Source of the DNA: Brevibacterium moorei
GTDB taxonomy: Bacteria > Actinomycetota > Actinomycetes > Actinomycetales > Brevibacteriaceae
Direction of reading: 5' to 3'
Length of the DNA stretch: 64,000 nt
Assembly: GCF_024580735.1 (NCBI RefSeq)
Contig: NZ_JANIJX010000001.1
Span: 62,001-126,000, forward strand
In this document: piece after piece, positions 14,744 through 27,765 of the stretch
How positions within the stretch are numbered: the first letter of the stretch is position 1
How the letters are laid out: each line of letters opens with the position of its first letter
Made by a program: the position numbers and the translations under genes
Notes under the pieces: model-generated
What the model was told of the DNA's origin: nothing
Database searches by the model: none
What the model saw: the letters and a program-made list of their open reading frames with translations, nothing else

Positions 14744-17425
14744 TCAGTGGGCGGCGTCCTCCCAGGTCCCACCATGGCCGATGTTGACGGTCAACGGAAC
14801 CCGCAGGGTAGCCGCCTGGCCCATTGCCTCCGTGACAATCCGGGCGACCTCCTGGCGTTCATCGGCATGGGTTTCGATGATGACTTCGTCATGCACCTGC
14901 AGCAGTAGCCGACTGTGCAGACCGGCCTTGTGCAGACCACGGTCCACCCTGCGCATCGCGATCTTCATGATGTCGGCGGCACTGCCCTGGATCGGGGCGT
15001 TCAGCGCGGCACGTTCGGCCATCTGCCGCTGCTGCCTGCGGTCGCTGTTCAACTGCGGCAGATACCGTCGGCGCCCGTACATGGTCTCCGTGTACCCGCG
15101 TCCGCGCGCCTCCTCGACGATCGCCTCCAGATACTCCTTGACCGCACCGAAACGCGCAAAGTAATCGTCCATCAGCCCCTGGGCCTCCCCCGCCCCGATC
15201 CGCAGCTGCCGCGACAGTCCGTAGGCGCTCAGTCCGTAGACCAGGCCATAGGACATCGCCTTGACCTTCGAGCGCATCGCAGGGGTCACCTCGGCAGCGG
15301 GCACACCGAAGACCTCGCCCGCGACATAACTGTGCAGATCCTCCCCCGCATTGAAGGCGGCGATCAGACTCTCGTCACCGGCCAGATGCGCCATGATCCG
15401 CATTTCGATCTGCGAATAGTCGGCGCTGAGCAGCTCGGTGTAGCCGGCATCGGCCTCGGGCACGAATACGCCGCGGATCCGTTTGCCGGCATCCGAGCGA
15501 ACGGGGATGTTCTGCAGGTTCGGATCCTTCGAGCTCAGCCGCCCCGTGGCCGCCACCGTCTGCAGATACGTGGTGTGGATCCGGCCATCGCCGGCGACCG
15601 TCTTCTGCAGGCCCACCACGGTCTGCTTGAGTTTGATCGTGTCGCGGTAGGCCAATAAGTGGCCCAGGAAGGGATGATCTGTTGAAATGTAGAGATCCGT
15701 CAGGGCGTCGGCATCGGTGGTGTAACCCGTTTTCGTCTTCTTCGTCTTGGGCATGTCGAGTTCATCGAACAGCACCACCTGCAGCTGTTTGGGCGAACCC
15801 AGGTTGACCTCGTGACCGATCGCCTCGTATGCCTGCTGGGCCGACAAGTCGGCCTGGGTCCCGAACTCGTCGATCAGCGCAGACAGTGCCGGTCCATCGA
15901 CTCCGATGCCGGCGAGTTCCATCCGTGCCAGCACCTCCTGGGTGGGGCGCTCGATCCGATCGAGCAGGGACACCTCGGCCACCCGGTCCAGCTCCGCGCG
16001 CAGAGCGCTCGCCAGGCCGATGACCGCCCAGGCCCGCAACCCCAGCGATTTCCCGGCGTCGAGGTCGAGCGTCCCGGGTTCGGCATCGCCGGTCAGGTCG
16101 AGGCCGAGGTGACGCATTGTGAGTTCGGCGAAATCATAGGATCTGGCATCGGGGGTGAGCAGGTACGCGACGAGTTCCGTATCCGTATGCGGTTTGATCT
16201 GCCCCAGACCACGGTGGACCAGGGCTTTGACCTGCGGTTTGGCATCGTGGCACGCGAGGTCCTCGGCACCCGCCAGCACGCCGTCGAGGGCGCGCAGTAC
16301 CGCCTCCGGGAGGGAGTGCAGTTCGATCACGCCGATGTTCCGGTCCTGTGCCAGGGCGAGGACATCGGCGTCCTGGCCGGCCGGATCCGCATCACAGGCC
16401 AGGCCCAGGGGCGCAGCCGGGTCGAGACCGTCCAACCATTGCAGAACATCATCGGCAGCCAGCACACGGACCTCGGGTAGTTCGACAGCCGGGGCGCTCG
16501 GCGCCCGATCGGCGGGGTCCAGGAACGCGGCGATGCGCTCTCCGAACTGTCTGAACTCCAATTGGTCGAACAGTTCACCGACCCGGGCCCTCTCGCCATG
16601 ACCCAGGCGAGCGGCCTCGAGGCCCTCGGTCAGCCCGAAGTCCGCCGGTGCCAAATCGTCGATCAAGCGGTTGAGCCGGTAGTTGCGCTCGACGTCGGCC
16701 ATATGGTCGCGCAGATTCTGACCGGCCTTGCCCTTGATGTCGTCGGCATGGGCGAGAACCCCGGGTAGATCGCCGTAGAGCCCCAGCCACTTCGCCGCGG
16801 TCTTCTCACCCACCCCGGGCACGCCGGGCAGGTTGTCAGCCTTCTCCCCCACCAGAGCGGCCAGTCCACGGTAATTCGCCGGGCTGACTCCGTACTTGTC
16901 CTCGACGGCCTGCGGGGTCATATAGGTCAGATCCGTGAAACCGCGCTTGGGATACAGGATGGTCACCGCCGCATGGTCCTCGGCTGCTATGCGCGAGAGC
17001 TGGAAGGAGTCCTTGTCCCCGGATGCCACGTACGTGTCGTAGCCGGCGGCCGCGCCGACCCCGGCCATGGTGGCCAGAATGTCGTCGGCCTCATAGCCCT
17101 TGAGCTCGAGGACCGGCACGCCCAGGGCGCCCAGCACGTCCTTGATCAGTTCGACCTGGCCGTGGAACTCCGGGGCGGTCTTCTTCCGGCCCGCCTTGTA
17201 CTCGGAGTATTCGGCCAGTCGGAAGGTCTCGCGCCCCAGGTCGAAGGCCACCGCGATGTGGGTGGGCGCCTCGCGTTCGGCTGCGGTGAGCAGCATCGAG
17301 GTGAATCCGTAGACCGCATTGGTGGTCTGCCCGGTCGCCGTGGAGAAGTTCTCCATCGGCAGGGCGTGGAAGGCGCGATAGGCCAGGGAATGTCCGTCGA
17401 TCAGCAGCAGTTTCTCGTCACTCAC
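14744..17425 (-). CDS. polA: DNA polymerase I
   Basis: The 893-residue enzyme performs gap filling and Okazaki-fragment and repair synthesis. The N-terminal 5'-3' exonuclease domain (about 1-300) contains LIDGHSLAYRAF and VASGDKDSFQLS. The middle domain (about 310-490) is the degenerate 3'-5' exonuclease fold: the first motif expected as DxE reads LGLACDAD, and the rest of the DEDD set is not recognisable. The polymerase domain has motif A LLSADYSQIEMRIMAHL, motif B RSKVKAMSYGLVYGLSAYG and motif C LLLQVHDEVIIE. Translation starts at a GTG (17425). It is divergent from the hotdog gene, with 63 bases between them. Confidence 0.97.
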   Translation of the reverse strand: MSDEKLLLIDGHSLAYRAFHALPMENFSTATGQTTNAVYGFTSMLLTAAEREAPTHIAVAFDLGRETFRLAEYSEYKAGRKKTAPEFHGQVELIKDVLGALGVPVLELKGYEADDILATMAGVGAAAGYDTYVASGDKDSFQLSRIAAEDHAAVTILYPKRGFTDLTYMTPQAVEDKYGVSPANYRGLAALVGEKADNLPGVPGVGEKTAAKWLGLYGDLPGVLAHADDIKGKAGQNLRDHMADVERNYRLNRLIDDLAPADFGLTEGLEAARLGHGERARVGELFDQLEFRQFGERIAAFLDPADRAPSAPAVELPEVRVLAADDVLQWLDGLDPAAPLGLACDADPAGQDADVLALAQDRNIGVIELHSLPEAVLRALDGVLAGAEDLACHDAKPQVKALVHRGLGQIKPHTDTELVAYLLTPDARSYDFAELTMRHLGLDLTGDAEPGTLDLDAGKSLGLRAWAVIGLASALRAELDRVAEVSLLDRIERPTQEVLARMELAGIGVDGPALSALIDEFGTQADLSAQQAYEAIGHEVNLGSPKQLQVVLFDELDMPKTKKTKTGYTTDADALTDLYISTDHPFLGHLLAYRDTIKLKQTVVGLQKTVAGDGRIHTTYLQTVAATGRLSSKDPNLQNIPVRSDAGKRIRGVFVPEADAGYTELLSADYSQIEMRIMAHLAGDESLIAAFNAGEDLHSYVAGEVFGVPAAEVTPAMRSKVKAMSYGLVYGLSAYGLSRQLRIGAGEAQGLMDDYFARFGAVKEYLEAIVEEARGRGYTETMYGRRRYLPQLNSDRRQQRQMAERAALNAPIQGSAADIMKIAMRRVDRGLHKAGLHSRLLLQVHDEVIIETHADERQEVARIVTEAMGQAATLRVPLTVNIGHGGTWEDAAH

Positions 17426-17488
17426 GCGTCTAGCCTAGCGGGTCGGCGGCCCCTGCTACTCTGAGCAACAGAACCTAGAAGGAGACAC

Positions 17489-17953
17489 ATGTCTGATTTC
17501 ACACTGCCCACGATCGACGCGCAGACCACGGCGGAGGAGTACGCGCAGATCATCGCCCAGTACAACGAAGTCGGCTTCCCCGGCACTCTCAACGCCCGGA
17601 TGGGTATGGAGTACCTCGAGCTGGGCCATGACTTCATCACTGCGCGCGTCCCGGTCGAGGGGAATCTTCAGCCAGCCGGACTCTTCCACGGCGGTGGCCA
17701 CGTCGTGTTGGCCGAAACACTTGGGTCCACACATGCCGCACTGCGCGCCGGCGGGCACAATGTGGTGGGCGTCGACCTCAATGCAACCCACCTGCGCTCC
17801 ATCACCTCGGGCTACGTCTATGGGCGCGCCGAAGTGCTCCACGGCGGTCGCAGCCTGTTCAGCCACGAGGTGCGGATGACCGATGAGGCCGGCCGGCTGC
17901 TGTCGATCGTGCGAATCAGCAATATGGTGCTCAGTTCTCAGAAAAAGTACTGA
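17489..17953 (+). CDS. PaaI-type hotdog-fold thioesterase
   Basis: The 154-residue protein belongs to the acyl-CoA thioesterase superfamily. The hallmark is LFHGGGHVVLAETLGS (about 66-81), the HGG segment followed by a catalytic acidic residue in the central helix. The beta-strand segments VVGVDLNATHLRSITSG and VYGRAEVLHGGRSL follow. Members hydrolyse aromatic or other acyl-CoAs; the substrate here is not apparent. AGAAGGAG lies just before the ATG. It shares a promoter region with divergent polA and converges on pdtaR, 12 bases apart. Confidence 0.85.
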   Translation: MSDFTLPTIDAQTTAEEYAQIIAQYNEVGFPGTLNARMGMEYLELGHDFITARVPVEGNLQPAGLFHGGGHVVLAETLGSTHAALRAGGHNVVGVDLNATHLRSITSGYVYGRAEVLHGGRSLFSHEVRMTDEAGRLLSIVRISNMVLSSQKKY

Positions 17954-17965
17954 GCACCCGGGCCC

Positions 17966-18580
17966 TCACTTCTTGGCCTTGCCGATCTGCTCGATCACGG
18001 TCTCCGCGACCTCTCGCATCGTCAGGCGACGGTCCATGGAGGTCTTCTGAATCCACCGGAAGGCCTCCGGCTCCGTCAGGCCCATATTGGTGATAAGCGC
18101 AGACTTGGCGCGCTCGACCAGCTTACGGGTCTCGAAGCGATCGGACAGGTCGGCGATCTCGGCCTCGAGGGCGGCCATCTCCGCATGCCGACTCAGGGCG
18201 ATCTCCAGCGCGGGCACCAGATCGGCGGCGGTGAAGGGCTTGACGACATAGGCCATGGCGCCGGCGTCACGGGCCCGCTCCACCAGTTCCCGCTGGCTGA
18301 AGGCCGTGAGCAGGACGACCGGCGCGATATGGGCACGGGTGATACGTTCGGCGGCCGAGATCCCGTCGAGCTTGGGCATCTTGATGTCCATCACGACGAC
18401 ATCGGGACGCAATTCCTCCGCCAGGTGGACGGCGGATTCCCCGTCGGCGGCTTCGCCGACCACATCGTAGCCGACCTCCCGGAGCATCTCGACGATGTCG
18501 AGGCGGATGACGGATTCGTCTTCGGCCACGACGACGCGGCGGACCGGCTGTTGTTCGGCATTCGTTTCACTGGAAGTCAC
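17966..18580 (-). CDS. pdtaR: ANTAR-domain response regulator (PdtaR type)
   Basis: The 204-residue protein has a receiver domain (about 14-130) with the acidic pair in AEDES, phospho-acceptor Asp65 in VVVMDIKMPKLDG, a Thr in LLTAFS and Lys114 in YVVKPF. A coiled coil and an ANTAR RNA-binding domain (about 138-198, VERAKSALITNMGLTEPEAFRWIQK) follow. ANTAR regulators bind dual hexaloop hairpins in mRNA and prevent termination. In mycobacteria PdtaR works with the distant histidine kinase PdtaS. No kinase is adjacent here, as is usual. The start is a GTG at 18580 with a poor ribosome binding site. Confidence 0.92.
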   Translation of the reverse strand: MTSSETNAEQQPVRRVVVAEDESVIRLDIVEMLREVGYDVVGEAADGESAVHLAEELRPDVVVMDIKMPKLDGISAAERITRAHIAPVVLLTAFSQRELVERARDAGAMAYVVKPFTAADLVPALEIALSRHAEMAALEAEIADLSDRFETRKLVERAKSALITNMGLTEPEAFRWIQKTSMDRRLTMREVAETVIEQIGKAKK

Positions 18581-18604
18581 CGTTACATCTTAAGCCCTTG
18601 AGGC

Positions 18605-18638
18605 CCGAGGACCAATGCCACGGCCCGGTGGTCCTCGG
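18605..18638 (-). other. Inverted repeat upstream of pdtaR
   Basis: CCGAGGACCA (18605-18614) and TGGTCCTCGG (18629-18638) are perfect 10-bp inverted repeats separated by 14 bases that contain a second GGCC-rich element. It lies 25 bases upstream of the pdtaR GTG. It may be a leader hairpin or an operator; function unknown. Confidence 0.5.
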
Positions 18639-18699
18639 CACGACCCGGGCCGGGATTGGCGCGGTGGCCCCGACATGTGATGTAATTACGGGGTACCCG

Positions 18700-18781
18700 G
18701 CCGGATTGGCGGAATCGGTAGACGCGGCGCACTCAAAATGCGTTATCGAAAGATGTGTGGGTTCGAGTCCCACATCCGGTA
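18700..18781 (+). tRNA. tRNA-Leu, anticodon CAA
   Basis: The 82-base gene folds as a class II tRNA. The acceptor stem pairs GCCGGAT with ATCCGGT (G1-U72 wobble), with discriminator A. The anticodon stem GCGCA/TGCGT carries loop CTCAAAA with anticodon CAA, reading UUG. A long variable arm follows, and the T arm is GTGGG TTCGAGT CCCAC. The CCA end is not encoded. A strong bidirectional terminator lies nine bases downstream. The boundaries are by stem pairing. Confidence 0.95.
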
Positions 18782-18789
18782 CGAACACG

Positions 18790-18829
18790 AGGGGGCCTGC
18801 CCGGTTGTTTCCAACCGGGCAGGCCCCCT
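18790..18829. terminator. Bidirectional terminator between tRNA-Leu and pyk
   Basis: An 18-bp perfect stem (arms 18790-18807 and 18812-18829; core GGGGGCCTGCCCGG) with a four-base loop has T-runs on both sides (CTTTCTC on plus, short on minus). It lies between tRNA-Leu on plus and the pyk stop codon (18842) on minus, and so can serve both. Confidence 0.88.
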
Positions 18830-18841
18830 TTCTCGCGCCTC

Positions 18842-20326
18842 CTATTTGTATCCGGCCAGCGGATCCTCCGAGGTCACCTGCGAATCGTCATACGCCGGCG
18901 CCAGCCCCTTGGCCGCGTCGCCGAGCCGATGCACCCGCAGGGCATTGGTCGAACCGATGATTCCGGGCGGAGAACCCGCGACCAATACAACGTACTGGCC
19001 CTCTTCTGCCAGGCCCTCCCCCAGCAGTACGGCATCGAGCTGTTTGGCCATCTGATCGGTGTGGTGAACGGCGGCCACCTTGAAGGCCACAACTCCCCAC
19101 GACAGGGCCAGCTGATTGCGCACCCGATCGGTCGGGGTGAAGGCGAGGATGGGCCGTGGCGGCCGCAGCCTGGCCATTCGGCGCACGGAATCACCCGACT
19201 GGGTGAACGTGCACAGCACGCCGATGTTCAGCTGCTTGGCGATGAGCACCGCCGCAGCCGTGATGGCACCACCCCTGGTGTGGGGCTCGGTGCCCAACGG
19301 GGGTACCCGGTCCAGACCGTGGTCTTCGGTCGATTCGATGATCCGCGCCATGGTGCGCACCGAATCCAGCCAGTATTCGCCCACCGAGGTCTCCCCCGAG
19401 AGCATCAGGGCGTCGGCGCCGTCGAGCACCGCATTCGCGCAGTCACTGGCCTCGGCCCTGGTGGGACGGGGTTCGCCGATCATCGACTCGAGCATCTGGG
19501 TGGCGACGATCACGGGCTTGGCCTGCCTGCGGCACAGCTCCACCGTCTGCTTCTGCACGATCGGCACCTGTTCGAGCGGCAGTTCCACGCCCAGATCGCC
19601 ACGGGCCACCATGATGCCGTCGAAGGCGTCGACGATCGAGCGGATGTTCTCGACCGCCTGCGGCTTCTCGATCTTGGCGATGATGGGCACCGTGATACCC
19701 TCCTCGGCCATCACCGAACGCACCCGGTCCGCATCTTCCGGCGACCGGACGAAGGAGAGGGCGATCCAGTCGGCGCCCATGTTCAGGGCGAAGCGCAGGT
19801 CCGCCACGTCCTTCTCGCTCATCGCCGGCACCGAAACCGGCACACCCGGCAGGTTGATGCCCTTGTGATCGGATACCCGGCCGGGGATCTCCACCTGGGT
19901 GACGACATCGGTATCGGTGACCTCCACGGCGCGCAGGCGCACCCGGCCATCGTCGATCAGCAGTGGATCGCCGATCTGCACATCGCCCGGCAGGCCGTGG
20001 TAGGTCGTGCCCACCACCTCCGCGCTGCCGGGGACGTCCCTGGTGGTAATGGTGAAGGTCTGGCCCTTGACCAGTTCGACCGGGGCGTCCTGCGCGAAGG
20101 TCTCCAGTCGGATCTTCGGCCCCTGCAGGTCCGCCAACACTGCAACCGCGCGACCGGTGTCCGCCGCGGCGCGGCGGACCCAGTCATAGAGCCGCTGATG
20201 GTCGGCGTGACTGCCGTGACTGAAGTTGAACCTGGCGGCGTTGACCCCCTCCTCGATCAGGGCACGGATGTCCTCATAGGATTTCTGCGCGGGACCCAGG
20301 GTCGCCACGATCTTTGCATGCCTCAT
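18842..20326 (-). CDS. pyk: Pyruvate kinase
   Basis: The 494-residue enzyme converts phosphoenolpyruvate and ADP to pyruvate and ATP. It begins MRHAKIVATLGPA. It shows the substrate-binding FNFSHG, LADLQGPKIRLETF, the active-site Lys segment IIAKIEKPQAVENI, MVARGDLGVELP, and the cation/phosphate-binding TQMLESMI and MLSGETSVGEY. The C-terminal allosteric domain occupies about 360-494. It is preceded by 42 bases after gltD (upstream in the transcription direction) and may be co-transcribed with gltBD. It ends at the strong bidirectional terminator. Confidence 0.97.
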   Translation of the reverse strand: MRHAKIVATLGPAQKSYEDIRALIEEGVNAARFNFSHGSHADHQRLYDWVRRAAADTGRAVAVLADLQGPKIRLETFAQDAPVELVKGQTFTITTRDVPGSAEVVGTTYHGLPGDVQIGDPLLIDDGRVRLRAVEVTDTDVVTQVEIPGRVSDHKGINLPGVPVSVPAMSEKDVADLRFALNMGADWIALSFVRSPEDADRVRSVMAEEGITVPIIAKIEKPQAVENIRSIVDAFDGIMVARGDLGVELPLEQVPIVQKQTVELCRRQAKPVIVATQMLESMIGEPRPTRAEASDCANAVLDGADALMLSGETSVGEYWLDSVRTMARIIESTEDHGLDRVPPLGTEPHTRGGAITAAAVLIAKQLNIGVLCTFTQSGDSVRRMARLRPPRPILAFTPTDRVRNQLALSWGVVAFKVAAVHHTDQMAKQLDAVLLGEGLAEEGQYVVLVAGSPPGIIGSTNALRVHRLGDAAKGLAPAYDDSQVTSEDPLAGYK

Positions 20327-20368
20327 ACGCTCAACCCTATACGCTCCGGTCCATCCGTGTCCGCCCGC

Positions 20369-21806
20369 TCAGGCTCGCAATGCCTGCTGATCGGGTGTGA
20401 CGGGAGCCGGCAGCAGGGTCGAACCCGTGAGGTGCTGATCGATTGCGGCGGCCGCCGCACGACCCTCGGCGATCGCCCAGACGATGAGCGACTGCCCGCG
20501 CCCGGCATCACCTGCGACGAAGACGCCCTCGGCCGGATTCTGCCACGCAGCGTCCCTGGCAAGGGTACTGCCCTGTGACCGGATGCCCGTTTCCGCAGCC
20601 GGCAACTGCGGACCGGTGAAGCCCATCGAAATGAGCACCAGGTCCGCCGGGATCTCCCGCTCGGTCCCCGGGGTGGGAACCCGCCGGCCGTCGACGAACT
20701 GGGTTTCGGCAACCTCGACCGCACGGACGTGGCCCGCGTCATCGCCGAGGAAGCGCACGGTCGAGGCCAGGAACTCGCGCGTCCCGCCCTCCTCGTGGCT
20801 CGAGGAGATCTCGAAGACGCGCGGCGTGGTGGGCCAGGGCTGTTCGGCCGGCCGCTCGACCGGCGGCTGGGCGCCGATGGCGAGGGTGGTCACGGACTTC
20901 GCCTGCTGGCGCAGTGCCGTGCCCAGGCAGTCCGATCCGGTATCGCCGCCCCCGATGACGATGACGTTCTTGCCCTTGGCGTCGATGATGTCGACCTCGT
21001 CACCGTGCTGTGCCCGGTTGACCGGCACCAGATAGTCCATCGCGTACTCGACTCCGGCCAGGTCCCGGCCGGGCACCGGCAGATCACGGGGAACCGTCGC
21101 ACCCGTGCACACGCACACCGCATCGAAGCGCTCGCGCAGGTCGGACCAGGACATATCCGTTCCGATCCGCACCCCGGTGCGGAAGCGGGTGCCCTCGGCA
21201 CGCATCTGCTCGATCCTGCGGTCGATGGTGGGCTTCTCCAATTTGAAATCGGGGATGCCATAGCGCAGCAGGCCACCGATCCGATCATCGGCCTCGTAGA
21301 CGACCACGGTGTGCCCCGCCCGGGTCAGCTGCTGGGCACAGGCCAGGCCGGCGGGTCCCGAACCGACGACGGCCACGGTCTTACCCGAGATCCGCTCGGG
21401 GGTCTCCGGGCGGACCAGGCCGGCGGCGAAGCCCCGATCGATGATCGTGACCTCGATGTTCTTGATCGTCACCGGCGGCTGGTTGATCCCCAACACGCAC
21501 GAGTCCTCACACGGTGCGGGGCAGGCCCGCCCCGTGAACTCCGGGAAGTTGTTCGTCGCATGCAGGAGTTTGAGCGCCCGCGGCAGCTCGTCACGGTACA
21601 TCGCGTCGTTCCATTCGGGGATCAGGTTGCCCAGTGGGCAGCCCTGATGGCAGAACGGGATGCCGCAGTCCATACAGCGTCCGGCCTGCCCGACGAAGGC
21701 GGAGTCCCCGAGGTCTGTCGGGATCTCCTTGAAATCGAGCAACCGCAGTGCGACGGGTCGCTTGGACGGCAGTTCGCGGTTGCGAACCTTGAGGAATCCG
21801 CGTGGA

Positions 21807-21814
<8 letters not shown>
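20369..21814 (-). CDS. gltD: Glutamate synthase, small (beta) subunit
   Basis: The 481-residue subunit takes electrons from NADPH through FAD to the large subunit for glutamate formation. N-terminal Cys clusters for iron-sulfur centres are at 47, 50, 55, 59 and 98, 102, 106 (CMDCGIPFCHQGC and ACPAPCEDSC). The FAD-binding VAVVGSGPAGLACAQQL and NADPH-binding VIVIGGGDTGSDC motifs follow. The ATG at 21814 follows GGAGG and overlaps the gltB end by eight bases; a longer open frame to 21901 is rejected. It is the second gene of gltBD. Confidence 0.97.
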
Positions 21815-26453
<4,639 letters not shown>

Positions 26454-26512
26454 AGCACCGTCCTCCAATCACTCGAATCATCTACAAGCGAGGACGGCGC
26501 TGTCCCCTAGGT

Positions 26513-26529
26513 CACATTTTAAAAATGTG
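26513..26529. promoter_or_regulatory. Perfect 17-bp palindrome at the gltBD transcription start
   Basis: CACATTTT-A-AAAATGTG is a perfect palindrome that is wholly AT-rich in its centre. It begins at the predicted transcription start of gltB (about 26530) and runs downstream, so a bound protein would block initiation or clearance. It does not match the AmtR or GlnR boxes that I know. A nitrogen-related regulator is plausible but not shown. Confidence 0.65.
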
Positions 26530-26536
26530 GGAGGCC

Positions 26537-26564
26537 AGGATACAACTATTCGCGTTCATGTCTA
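26537..26564 (-). promoter_or_regulatory. gltBD promoter
   Basis: The minus strand carries TAGACA (26559-26564) as a -35 box, a 16-base spacer and TATCCT (26537-26542) as a -10 box. The -35 box lies just after the stop codon of the upstream small membrane protein gene, so gltBD can be transcribed apart from the trp cluster. Confidence 0.6.
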
Positions 26565-26566
26565 AT

Positions 26567-26944
26567 TCACGGTTCATCATTCGGTCTCGAGGACTGCGGC
26601 AGACGGTCGACCTGAGGGACGATTGAGATAGCCGAGGTGACGGCTCCGAAAAAGCCAAAAGAACGCTGTCCGAATATCTCGGGGTCCTCTGCCGCGCCGC
26701 CGGGAACCTGTGTGGAGCCGCCGGGCTGCAGCATTTCCGGGGTGATCTGCGGCAATGAGGAGGTCTGCGGGCCGAAGCCGACCAGCTCTGGTCCCTGCGC
26801 CGCCTGCTGGCGCTCCGCCGCGTCGAGGGCCGCGTCCTCGGCGGCAGCTGCCGCTTTCGACCGCCGCAGGGCCAGGAGCACTCCCGCCAGCACCGCGATG
26901 ACGAAGACGCATGCGACTATGGCGATCGTCACCGCCGGATTCAC
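26567..26944 (-). CDS. Small single-pass membrane protein after trpA, unknown function
   Basis: I do not recognise this protein. The 125-residue product starts at a GTG (26944) that overlaps the trpA stop as GTGA, and a GGAGG lies upstream. It has one N-terminal transmembrane segment (VTIAIVACVFVIAVLAGVLLAL, about 5-26, which can insert with a short outside N-terminus), then a basic RRSK and an Ala/Glu/Gln-rich stretch. The rest is a Pro/Gly-rich, probably disordered cytoplasmic tail. Tight coupling to trpA suggests co-expression only. In many relatives lgt follows trpA; it is absent at this position. Confidence 0.65.
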   Translation of the reverse strand: MNPAVTIAIVACVFVIAVLAGVLLALRRSKAAAAAEDAALDAAERQQAAQGPELVGFGPQTSSLPQITPEMLQPGGSTQVPGGAAEDPEIFGQRSFGFFGAVTSAISIVPQVDRLPQSSRPNDEP

Positions 26945-27765
26945 CTCCCGACTCCCTCCGCCAGTTCGCGGGCCAAAGCTCCAACGGCCGCCGGTCCTCC
27001 ACTGCTCAGCGCCTTGACCAGCGCCGAGCCGACGATCACTCCGTCGGCGTACTCGGCGACCTCGGCGGCCTGTGCGGCGCTCGAGACCCCCAGGCCAACG
27101 CACACGTGGGCAGCGCCGGCCGTGCGGACCCTGGCGACCAATTCGCGGGCGTGCGTGTCGACGCTGCTCCTGGTGCCGGTCACACCCATGGTCGAGGCCG
27201 CGTACACGAAGCCGCGGTGGGCTCCCACGATCGTGGCCAGCCGCTCGGTCGTCGAGGACGGCGCTGCCAGGAAGATCCGGTCGAGATCGTAGGCGTCGCT
27301 GGCCGCGGTCCAGGCGCCGGCCTCCTCCGGGATCAGGTCCGAGGTGACGATGCCGGCGCCGCCGGCGGAATCCAGATCGCGTGCGAAGTTCTCCACCCCG
27401 TACTGCAGCACGATGTTCCAGTAGCTCATGACGACGGCGGTACCGCCGGCCTCGGCCACCGCTTCGACGGCGCGGAACACATCGCGCGTGCGCACTCCGC
27501 CGCGCAGCGCGGCCTCCGAGGCGGCCTGGATGACCGGTCCGTCCATCCCCGGATCCGAATAGGGCATCCCGACCTCGACGATGTCGACCCCGCCGGCGAC
27601 GAGTTCGCGAACCGCCTCCAGTGAGCCCGGCACATCGGGGTAGCCCACCGGCAGGTAGCCGATCAGGCCCGCGGTGCGGCCGGCGGCCCTGGCCGCGTCG
27701 AGGGTCTCGGCGGTACGCCGCCCACGGTGGGTCGGACCGGCGGCGCCTTCGATTGGCGTGCTCAT
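26941..27765 (-). CDS. trpA: Tryptophan synthase alpha chain
   Basis: The alpha subunit cleaves indole-3-glycerol phosphate to indole and glyceraldehyde 3-phosphate and passes indole through a tunnel to TrpB. The 274-residue TIM barrel shows GYLPVGYPD, the catalytic Glu and Asp in [31 protein letters not shown], and the phosphate-binding [13 protein letters not shown]. The ATG at 27765 overlaps the trpB TGA (ATGA), with GAAGGAG upstream. An open extension to 27801 lies within trpB and is rejected. Confidence 0.97.
   Translation of the reverse strand: MSTPIEGAAGPTHRGRRTAETLDAARAAGRTAGLIGYLPVGYPDVPGSLEAVRELVAGGVDIVEVGMPYSDPGMDGPVIQAASEAALRGGVRTRDVFRAVEAVAEAGGTAVVMSYWNIVLQYGVENFARDLDSAGGAGIVTSDLIPEEAGAWTAASDAYDLDRIFLAAPSSTTERLATIVGAHRGFVYAASTMGVTGTRSSVDTHARELVARVRTAGAAHVCVGLGVSSAAQAAEVAEYADGVIVGSALVKALSSGGPAAVGALARELAEGVGR

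Noticed and set aside
18700-18829. A phage or island attachment site at tRNA-Leu
   Set aside because: No integrase, no direct repeat of the tRNA 3' end and no foreign gene cluster is seen; the terminator and pyk follow directly.
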